Assembly (NCBI GenBank): GCA_017450695.1 | Contig: JAFSTA010000264.1 | Coordinates: forward strand, 21,088 to 85,087 | Origin: Kiritimatiellia bacterium | Lineage (GTDB): Bacteria; Verrucomicrobiota; Kiritimatiellia; RFP12; UBA1067 | Length of the DNA stretch: 64,000 nt | Direction of reading: 5' to 3' | Part shown: piece by piece, positions 1 through 6,383 of the stretch | How the letters are laid out: each line of letters begins with the position of its first letter | How positions within the stretch are numbered: the stretch's first letter is position 1 | The notes under the pieces: model-generated | What the model saw: only the letters and a program-made list of their open reading frames with translations | The model's database searches: none | Told to the model about the DNA's origin: nothing | Program-made: the position numbers and the translations under genes

Positions 1-43
1 ACTGATAGGAAAGGTGAGGAATTTCAGGTTTTACCCGAACGAT

Positions 44-88
44 AAAAATGGCACGAAAAGACACAAATGTTCATTTCGTGCCATTTTT
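44..88. terminator. Perfect inverted repeat, probable bidirectional terminator
   Basis: Arms of 15 bases (44-58 and 74-88, AAAAATGGCACGAAA and its exact complement) flank a 15-base loop. Read on the minus strand the stem ends in a run of T and lies just past the stop of the small minus-strand gene at 135, which fits an intrinsic terminator. It is flanked by an ACTGATAGG / CCTATCAGT motif (1-9, 98-107) that recurs in other gaps, so it may also be part of a repeat element. Confidence 0.55.
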
Positions 89-134
89 GAACCTTGCCTA
101 TCAGTTCAAGGGTAGCCGGTGCATAGCGCCCCGC

Positions 135-335
135 CTACGGGCCGGTGCGGATTGTCATGCTCCACGTGTGCCCGCAATTGTTGCATTTTATGTCCAGGAT
201 CGTCGGAGCATCCCTGACGATTCGGCTCAATGGCTCTTTCTTCCGGCTCTTCACATCCTCACTCCCGCACACCGAGCAAGGTCCCGACAACCGGGGCTTC
301 CCCATTCCGCCAAACCATTTTGTAAAATCAAGCAT
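135..335 (-). CDS. Small zinc-ribbon-like protein (hypothetical)
   Basis: A 66-residue protein with two cysteine pairs, CSVCG near residue 20 and CNNCGHTW near residue 51, the spacing of a rubredoxin-like or zinc-ribbon knuckle. No other domain is visible. It starts with ATG 12 bases after the stop of the broken FGE-like gene on the same strand and is followed by a terminator-like hairpin, so it could be the last gene of that unit. There is no clear ribosome-binding site. Function is unknown; a short spurious frame cannot be excluded, but the paired CxxC motifs argue for a real or recently real gene. Confidence 0.45.
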   Translation of the reverse strand: MLDFTKWFGGMGKPRLSGPCSVCGSEDVKSRKKEPLSRIVRDAPTILDIKCNNCGHTWSMTIRTGP

Positions 336-346
336 TGATCGTGACT

Positions 347-1026
347 TTAAGGTGTACGTTGTTCAGCAAGGAGCCGGAATCCTTGATCATCGTATCTGGA
401 GAACTGCCGATTTGCACTATTGACAAAACCAGCCGCACAATGTTCTTCCGGAGACCGAAATCCGCCCCCAGTCCGTTCGCGAAAATCGCCTCCGCACATG
501 GGACTCACGTCCGAACACCATTCCTAGACATTACCATGCATATCGAAGAATCCCCAGGCGTTCGGTTTCTTTCGCGCAACGGGAGATTTCTCTCGTCCGC
601 AATTTCTGGCGTACCACCCCATCGTATCCAATGTCCCCGCTGTCTTTTCTGAAAGTTTTCCCCAATGACCTCTTCCACCCGCTCTACAGACATAAGTCCA
701 TTCACGAACGGTAGGCAACCGAAATTTCAGACCTGCGTTCCGCACTTCTTCTGTTTCGTTCAACTTTTTGAACAATTGTCCCAGCTTACGCCGCTAACAG
801 GCATCTCGTTGTCTGCTGCCGAGGTGACTTCCTGTTTCACGACGGCCTTCCATACCCCGACCGTCACCTCTGTTCGCTCCATGAGGAAGGTACGCCCCGG
901 AACAGGCTTCATGTCTGTGAGAAGGCGTTTGACAACTTCGTTCCACGAAGACGATTCAGCACCAAGGTTGGAAACCGTCAAAATGGAAAACATGACGGTT
1001 ATGCATTTGATTGATCTTGAAATCAT
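347..1026 (-). pseudogene. Broken formylglycine-generating-enzyme (SUMF1/FGE-sulfatase) family gene
   Basis: The frame from the ATG at 1026 (ribosome site AAGGAG about 9 bases upstream) begins with a signal peptide and reads MERTEVTVGVWKAV and PVSGVSWDNC, typical of FGE-sulfatase domains. It breaks at a run of five A on the coding strand (765-769). The next frame continues with FKKLNE, FRLPTVREW and PNAWGFFDMHGNV, then hits TAG at 524-526, exactly where the family has the Trp of GNVWEWC. Reading through gives EWCSDV, GGGFRSPEEHCAAGF and a final GFRLLAEQ before TAA at 347. The family usually acts in the cell envelope, as sulfatase activators or as uncharacterised relatives. One added A and one TAG-to-TGG change would restore a full-length frame, so decay is recent (or the bases are sequencing errors). 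Confidence 0.85.
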
Positions 1027-1051
1027 CTATATTGTCTCCTTGTAGTTTTAA

Positions 1052-1088
1052 AGCCAGACACCGCTCCTAATGAGCGCGGTATCTGGCT
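1052..1088 (-). terminator. Hairpin between the CsgG-like and FGE-like genes
   Basis: Inverted repeat with arms AGCCAGA..CCGCTC (1052-1066) and GAGCGCGG..TCTGGCT (1072-1088) around a five-base loop. On the minus strand it follows the CsgG-like stop by about 21 bases and is followed by TTTAAAA rather than a clean T run, so it may act as a weak terminator or attenuator before the FGE-like gene. Confidence 0.5.
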
Positions 1089-1109
1089 TATGGATCGAAC
1101 CGTTCGATG

Positions 1110-1690
1110 TCAGAACGGAGTAGCACCGTTATCGGTAATCGGCGCGGGTGTTACTGGAGGTGGCGGCTCCAGGACAGCACCCTCGTTGATTTTAACGATA
1201 TACGGGGCGTATTGGGTATCCTCGTCGTCTCCAATCGGCGGAATCTCGCCGGAAAGGATTTTCGCTGAGCATGAATCCTCACCGACGGATGTAATACCGA
1301 TTATAGCAACCTGTTTTTCAGAACGAGTAACTTTGCCCGTTCGCTGGCTTTTTTTGCCTTTGCCCATATTGGACACGACAAACTGTGTGCCAGGCTTCAC
1401 GGGATGTCCCATAACTTTAAGCGAACCGGGAACATCGATTAAAACTACGCCATTCTCGATGTCTAAAACACCGAATGGTGTCAGTTTGACCAGTTCGTAA
1501 ACGATCTTCTCGCACGCCTTTTTTGTGGCGGCTTGATGAACTTGTTCGCTAAGGTAACTCGCTGCGTCGGTGACTTGCCCAACGGCAGATCCGTCGATGT
1601 TTTTCGACTTCACCGTTTCCGCCGTACGGGCATCGATGATTTTGAGAATCAACTCTACTTTCGCCGTCACTGTTCCGGAGGAAGACCCTT
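1110..1690 (-). pseudogene. CsgG/HfaB-like outer-membrane assembly protein, 5' end missing
   Basis: About 190 residues resemble the C-terminal half of CsgG-type proteins: a strand-rich TVTAKVELILKIIDARTAETV stretch, a helix with AATKKACEKIVYEL, then a beta-barrel-like tail with VVLIDVPGSLKVMGHPVKPGTQF and SAKILSGEIPP. Upstream of about 1690 the frame stays open to 1832, but that peptide is the antisense of the neighbouring ATPase gene and has no CsgG character. The signal peptide and N-terminal half are therefore gone. CsgG relatives form secretion channels or bind envelope material. Here it heads a unit with the FGE-like pseudogene. Assignment to the superfamily is by motif only. Confidence 0.6.
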
Positions 1691-2700
1691 TTTGCGAGGA
1701 TAGGCCCGATCTCCACGTCATAGCCGCCGGATCGCTTCTTGGCCTGACGTACAGGGACGATTTGTCGGACAATGTGACCGGGGATGGATGGAATGACCGG
1801 GATGGTACCGGTTTCCCGGTCGGCAAAGTCAATATGATTCCCGTCTATCCTTTTTCCTTCACCGAATATCTGACGGCTACTGGCGAATATCGCCTCGCAG
1901 AGGAGATCCGCAACAGAAATTGGACGGTGCTTCGGGATTTACATGAAGCCCTGGTGGAGAAGTTGCGCTATTATTACGTTGTGGGCGGTATGCCTGAGGC
2001 CGTTTCCGTCTATCTTGAAACGCGAAATTTCATCGATGTCCATGCCGTACACCGTGAAATCCTCGATGGATATCGGCGTGACGTTTCCAAACATGCTCCG
2101 AAAGCGGATGTGTGCAAAATCGAGATGTGCTGGATGTCCGTCCCGGTTCAACTTGCCAAGAAATTTACCTACTCCACGCTCAGAAAGGGGGCGAGAAGAT
2201 CGGATTTCCGCGATCCTCTTGCTTGGCTGGAGGATGCCGGGCTGATTTACCTGAATAGGCGAATCACCGCTCCGTACCTGCCGCTGGATGCCTATTCCCA
2301 GAAAGAGTTTAAGGTCTATGCGCTTGATGTCGGTCTTCTGTCAACGATGTCCGGGCCCGCGCCGGAAGTCATACTGGAGGGAACGCGTGTGTTTCGTGAG
2401 TTCAAGGGTGCGTTGACCGAGCAATATGTCTGCCAGCAGATGCTCGCCGAAACGGATTTCAAGCCGTGTTACTGGAGCACCTCGGATTCACGGATAGACT
2501 TTGTTTTCCAGAAAGGGATGGAGGTTTGTCCGTTGGAAGTGAAGTCGGGAGGGAATGTCAGGTCGCAAAGCCTGAAATCCTATATCCAAAGATTCCGCCC
2601 TGTGACGGCGTATCGTATGTCGATGCTTTCCTACACGGAACAGGAAATAACAATGGTTGATACCTTCATTGCGTTCGTCAAAAGCTGGACATTTCCTTGA
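1690..2700 (+). pseudogene. DUF4143-type AAA ATPase, 5' end missing
   Basis: The protein joins the family at RPDLHVIAAGSLLGL, the sensor-1 region, and continues with PVGKV..PVYPFSFTEYL, GGMPEAVSVYL, the DUF4143 winged-helix part and a C-terminal DFVFQKGMEVCPLEVKSGG, a PD-(D/E)XK-like nuclease fold. The Walker A and B region (about 100 residues) is absent and is replaced by antisense CsgG-like sequence, so it cannot be an active ATPase. Between GSLLGL and PVGKV there is an extra stretch of about 20 residues with repeated GACCGGGATGG-type DNA, possibly a local duplication. DUF4143 ATPases are common in gut bacteria, and their role is poorly defined. Confidence 0.75.
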
Positions 2701-2852
2701 GGGTGTGGGGTTCTGAGGTGTGGGGCTGTTCCGTCCCGTTCCCGGAAGCGAAGCCCGTCCCTGGTACGGCGCGTGGTGACAACGCGCCAGGCCACCGCAA
2801 GGCCAAAACATGTTCACCGCGACACAGGCGCGGCGGGCGTGAAAGCTTTGCC

Positions 2853-2940
2853 AAGTTCCACAACGAAAATGCGCCAAGTTCCACAACGAAAACGCGCCAT
2901 GTTCCACAACGAAAACGCGCCAGGTTTCACAACGCGATTG
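2853..2940. repeat. 23-bp tandem repeat (3.8 copies) upstream of the DUF4143 promoter
   Basis: Units start at 2853, 2876, 2899 and 2922, each a variant of GTTCCACAACGAAAA followed by YGCGCC; the last is partial and runs into the -35 box at 2938. The period is 23 bases, about two helical turns, so it could be an operator array or a slippage product. The rest of 2701-2852 shows no gene. Confidence 0.85.
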
Positions 2941-2967
2941 ACATCCAATATGAGGTTATGATAGAAT
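2938..2967 (+). promoter_or_regulatory. Sigma-70-type promoter, probably giving a leaderless mRNA
   Basis: TTGACA (2938-2943), an 18-base spacer, TAGAAT (2962-2967). The initiation site expected about 7 bases past the -10 box falls at or next to the ATG at 2975, and no Shine-Dalgarno sequence precedes that ATG. Confidence 0.6.
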
Positions 2968-2974
2968 ATCTACC

Positions 2975-4261
2975 ATGCAAACCTACAAAAACAGAGTTTT
3001 TGACGAAATCATTCGCGATGCGCTGGATGCCAAAGGCGCAGTGCTGATTGAGGGCGCCAAGTGGTGCGGTAAAACCACGACCGCCGAACAAGCGGCCAAG
3101 AGCGTCATCTACGTCAACGATCCGAAACATCGTGAGCAATATGTCATGACGGCGCAGACGAATCCGCAACGTCTGCTTGCAGGGGATAATCCGCGTCTGA
3201 TTGACGAGTGGCAGATTGCACCGGAACTTTGGGACGCGATTCGCTTTGACGTCGATCATTCCGACAAGGACGGAAAGTACATCCTAACGGGAAGCGCCGT
3301 GCCGTTGGACGAAGAGGCAAAAAAGAAGATACATCATTCCGGGACCGGTCGTTTCGCATGGATACGGATGCGCCCCATGTCCTTGTATGAGAGCCTGGAA
3401 TCTTCGGGGAGCGTTTCGCTTTCCGATTTGTTCGCCGGGAGACGGACGCTTGGAGACGCAATGCCGCACACTCTCGAGGAGATGGCATATCTTACGTGTC
3501 GCGGCGGGTGGCCCAAGGCGACCGGGAAAAGTGGCAAGGCCGCGCTGCGCCAGGCGTTCGACTATGTCGATGCGATAGTCAACACCGACATTTCAAGGGT
3601 GGACGAAGTGCAGCGCGATCCTGACCTTGCGATGAGGATAATGACATCTCTCGCCAGACTGCAGGGCACGCAGTCGTCCGTTACGGCGATAAGGTCCGAT
3701 CTCGCGCCGAATGTCTGCGGCGGCGGAGTTCATGAGAATACGGTCTATTCATACGTCGGGGCACTCAAGAAGATTTTTGTGGTCGAGGACATGCCCGCGT
3801 GGTGTCCTAACCTCCGTTGCAAGACGCCCATCCGCACGATGGACACAAGGTATTTCACGGATCCATCCATCGCGACGGCGGCGCTTGGACTCGGTCCCGG
3901 GAACCTGATGGATGACTTGAAGACTTTCGGACTCTTGTTCGAGACCTTGGTCGCGAGGGACTTGCGGACATACGCGGCGGCGAACGACGGCAGGGTCAGC
4001 CACTATCGCGACAAGAACGGACTGGAGTGCGACGCAGTGATGCACTTGAGGGATGGTCGCTACGGCCTCATCGCGGTGAAGATTGGAGGGGCCTCGCTGA
4101 TAGCCGATGGCAGGGCGAAACTGCAGCGGCTTGCGAACGAGATCGACACCAGGAAGATGAAGGAGCCGGCGTTTAGGATGATCGTCGTGGCTGAAGGTGA
4201 TTTCGCTTATGAAGAGCCGGACGGGACGCTGATTTGTCCTATCGGGTGCCTAAAGCCATGA
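2975..4261 (+). CDS. DUF4143 AAA family ATPase with C-terminal nuclease-like domain
   Basis: 428 residues, full length for the family. Walker A is GAKWCGKTTT near residues 27-36, a Walker B-like LIDEWQ lies near residue 76, and sensor 1 is KYILTGSAVP. The middle segment (AYLTCRGGWPKA) and the C-terminal YRDKNGLECDAVMHL..LIAVKIGG match DUF4143 and the PD-(D/E)XK-like tail; the usual EVK reads AVK here, so the nuclease-like site may be inactive. Cytoplasmic. It lies just downstream of a truncated paralogue-type gene and is preceded by a tandem repeat and its own promoter. Proposed roles for the family (toxin-antitoxin-like, defence, DNA repair) remain inference. Confidence 0.85.
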   Translation: MQTYKNRVFDEIIRDALDAKGAVLIEGAKWCGKTTTAEQAAKSVIYVNDPKHREQYVMTAQTNPQRLLAGDNPRLIDEWQIAPELWDAIRFDVDHSDKDGKYILTGSAVPLDEEAKKKIHHSGTGRFAWIRMRPMSLYESLESSGSVSLSDLFAGRRTLGDAMPHTLEEMAYLTCRGGWPKATGKSGKAALRQAFDYVDAIVNTDISRVDEVQRDPDLAMRIMTSLARLQGTQSSVTAIRSDLAPNVCGGGVHENTVYSYVGALKKIFVVEDMPAWCPNLRCKTPIRTMDTRYFTDPSIATAALGLGPGNLMDDLKTFGLLFETLVARDLRTYAAANDGRVSHYRDKNGLECDAVMHLRDGRYGLIAVKIGGASLIADGRAKLQRLANEIDTRKMKEPAFRMIVVAEGDFAYEEPDGTLICPIGCLKP

Positions 4262-4348
4262 GATGATAGGTGCGCTACTCTCCACTCGCCATGAATCGTC
4301 TGTACGATTTCAGCCGCCGCCTTGCCAGCGACAGGATAAGTGCGGGGT

Positions 4349-4414
4349 GCTTCGCGCCAGCTGAGATGCTGTGATGCTGAGAAGCAAGGGGATAAGTGGC
4401 GGCTGCGCCGCCTT
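4349..4414. repeat. CTGAGAAGC-family repeat plus partial triple-hairpin element
   Basis: GCTTCGCGCCAGCTGAG (about 4349-4365), GCTGAGAAGC (4378-4387), then AAGTGGCGGCTGCGCCGCC (4395-4413), which is the first hairpin of the triple-hairpin family. The gap 4262-4461 has no gene. Confidence 0.7.
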
Positions 4415-4461
4415 GTGTCTCGTGTGAGGAAAAGTTTGCGCTTAGATGGCGGGGGTGTTTG

Positions 4462-4470
4462 TGGTACACT
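4462..4470 (+). promoter_or_regulatory. Extended -10 promoter of the kinase/sigma unit
   Basis: TGGTACACT, an extended -10 element (TGn followed by TACACT). The same nine bases stand upstream of the beta-mannosidase gene at 6347. No good -35 box is visible. Confidence 0.4.
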
Positions 4471-4484
4471 TCGATCCTGTCAAG

Positions 4485-5475
4485 ATGAGTGCGGCGGGAG
4501 TTGCGGTTGGATGGTTGGCGGAACCGGACCGCTTGGCGGGGAAGACCATGATGGATGTGAAAGTAGAAGCGGGGAAACAGCTTGACGCGTATCGCGTGTG
4601 CCGTCTGCTGGGAAGCGGCGGCATGGGGGCCGTGTATGAGGTGGAGGATGCCTCCGGCAAACGGTTTGCGCTGAAGCTTTTTACGGTAACCGAGAAGAAC
4701 CGCGCGTTTTTGGCAAAACGTTTTCTCGCGGAGGCGAAACTGCTCACCACCTTGGATCATCCTCGCCTTGTGAAGGTGCATGATGCCGGGGAGCTGGACG
4801 GTGCCCCTTTCTTTACGATGGACCTTGTGCTGAATGCGCAGGGTGAGCCGGAAACGCTGGAGACCGCGCGGCGTCGCGGCGGCATCTTGGTTCCTCGCTA
4901 CGCCCAACTCGCCGGAGGAATTCCCGCCGGGGCCGGGCGCGCTGCAAGTTTCAGGTCCGGCGGACCTGGACGGGGTGGATATCGGGAGCGTGACCTCGCT
5001 GGCCGTGAAAGGAAAACTGGGTGAGGTCGCGCACAATCAGTTCGGCAAGTAGCCGAATCTCCGGCAGATGACGGTGGAGGAGGGCGTGTGGCGAATCGGT
5101 GACGCGGCGTTTTTCGGTTGTACAAACTTGGAATCGGTGGCGTTTCCCGACTCGCTCACCAGCATCCGTCCCTGCGCTTTCGGCGATTGCGTGAGGTTGC
5201 GCCGGGTCTGGTGCGGAACAGGGTTGGCGGAAGTTGGGCAGGCGGCTTTCGGCGGATGCAAGAACCTGCAAAACATCTATTTCAACGGGGATGCGCCGAA
5301 GCAGCTCGGTACGCGCATCCTGGTGCGGACGCCTGCGACACTCGTGAACCATGTCCGGTCCGGCGCGAAGGGCTGGGGTGTACGCTGGCCCGCCAACGAT
5401 GACTTTTCCCGTCCCGTCGCGGTGGTGGAGCCGCAGGCTTTGACGAACCTTTGGAAGGAGACGTTGCGCAGATGA
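4485..5475 (+). pseudogene. Ser/Thr protein kinase with BspA-type leucine-rich repeats, degraded
   Basis: A Hanks-type N-lobe is clear from about 4560: YRVCRLLGSGGMGAVYEVE (glycine loop), FALKLF (the VAIK-type lysine) and FFTMDLVLNAQGEPETLE (hinge). The frame then changes near 4885-4910, and no C-lobe exists: no HRD, DFG or APE motif. The next frame carries DLDGVDIGSVTSLAVKGKLGE, then a TAG at 5050-5052, then in the same frame a BspA/LRR_5 segment (RIGDAAFFGCTNLESVAFP, AFGGCKNLQNIYF) ending at the TGA of 5473-5475. The original was probably a kinase with an LRR tail; a deletion, a frameshift and a nonsense codon have removed its activity. The start at 4485 or 4548 is uncertain. The stop overlaps the sigma gene start (ATGA). 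Confidence 0.8.
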
Positions 5476-6068
5476 TTCCGAATACGCCACAGACCTTGCT
5501 TCGCAAGATTGCCGAACACGCGAACGGCGACGATGCCGCCGAATGGGAGCGTTGTGTGGAACTCTACACGCCGGTGATCCGCCAGTTCGTCTCGGAGAAG
5601 GGAAGGCAGAAGAAGGCCGACGTGGATGACATGGTGCAGGACATTTTCGTCCGTCTGGTGGAAGTGTTGCGGGAGAAGGCATACCGGTCGGAGAAGGGGC
5701 GCTTCCGGACTTACCTGGCGACAATGGTCCGGCATCTGTTGATCGACCGTTACCGTCGCGCGCTCGTTCGCGGGGCGGAGCGCGAGGTTTCCCTGGACGG
5801 GTCCTGCGCGTCGTTGGTCGGGGGCGATGACGACGTGGTTGTCCAGATCGATCTGCGCCTGCGGTTCGCGCGCCATGCCGCCGCCGTGGAACACGTCTTG
5901 GGCAAGACGATGCTCGACCCCAGGACGGTGGCGGCCTACCGCGAATACGCGCTCAACGAAGAGCCGGCAACGGAAGTCGCGGCGCGTCACGGTCTCACGC
6001 TCAACGCGCTCCGCCAGATCAAATTCCGCGTGAACAAAATGATCGCCGCGCTGGAAGCCAGTTTGTAG
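5472..6068 (+). CDS. ECF-type RNA polymerase sigma factor
   Basis: 198 residues. Region 2 reads DVDDMVQDIFVRLVEVL and FRTYLATMVRHLLIDRYRR (core binding and -10 recognition). Region 4 is at the C-terminus with EVAARHGLTLNALRQIKFR (helix-turn-helix for -35 recognition). The start ATG overlaps the stop of the kinase-LRR gene and has GGAAGGAG about 11 bases upstream. In PVC and other bacteria, ECF factors lacking a classical anti-sigma factor sit next to Hanks-type kinases, and at least one such pair (ECF43 type) is activated by phosphorylation. Here the kinase is broken while sigma remains intact, so it is either orphaned or controlled by another kinase. Exact ECF subgroup not assigned. Confidence 0.88.
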   Translation: MIPNTPQTLLRKIAEHANGDDAAEWERCVELYTPVIRQFVSEKGRQKKADVDDMVQDIFVRLVEVLREKAYRSEKGRFRTYLATMVRHLLIDRYRRALVRGAEREVSLDGSCASLVGGDDDVVVQIDLRLRFARHAAAVEHVLGKTMLDPRTVAAYREYALNEEPATEVAARHGLTLNALRQIKFRVNKMIAALEASL

Positions 6069-6346
6069 TTCGCCCCCGCCCACGCTTGCAAGGGAATAGG
6101 AAACTAGGATGATACAGCCGATGCCATTGGTAGTGTTAAATACCTGAAGCGACTACAACCGCCTGAACCCCGAATTCTTCTCCCTTGCCTAGAGGTTCAA
6201 GGTTGGGTGGTTAGGTGGTTGGTTTGGTGGTGAAGGATAGGAACTTATCCTCATTTCCATTCCCGTGCGCGCGCTTAACATTTGGAACTGGCGCGTAACG
6301 TCTGAGATTTTTTCGAAATTTGGCGAGTGAAAGATGGTTGGAATTA
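6069..6346. other. Intergenic region with CCTTGAACC-type repeat
   Basis: No gene seen. About 6183-6225 carries CTTGCCTAGAGGTTCAAGG followed by GGTTGGGTGGTTAGGTGG, the inverse of the ACCACCCAACCTTGAAC sequences found near 13955, 63620 and 63810. ACTGGCGCGTAACG at 6287-6300, with GATTTTTTC downstream, resembles 25039-25067 in front of rtcR. Confidence 0.5.
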
Positions 6347-6355
6347 TGGTACACT
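6347..6355 (+). promoter_or_regulatory. Extended -10 promoter of the beta-mannosidase gene
   Basis: TGGTACACT, identical to 4462-4470; an mRNA start near 6362 would leave a leader of about 22 bases with the ribosome site GGAGG at 6371-6375 before ATG 6384. Confidence 0.5.
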
Positions 6356-6383
6356 GGCGTCAATCTTAACGGAGGATGTACGG

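Noticed and set aside
765..769. Programmed frameshift in the FGE-like gene
   Set aside because: The A-run is only five long with no slippery heptamer or downstream structure, and the gene also has a nonsense codon; decay or base-call error is simpler.
1691..1832. N-terminal part of the CsgG-like frame upstream of 1690
   Set aside because: This is antisense to the DUF4143 sequence and has no CsgG features.
2853..2940. CRISPR-like array at the 23-bp repeats
   Set aside because: No spacers; units are contiguous.
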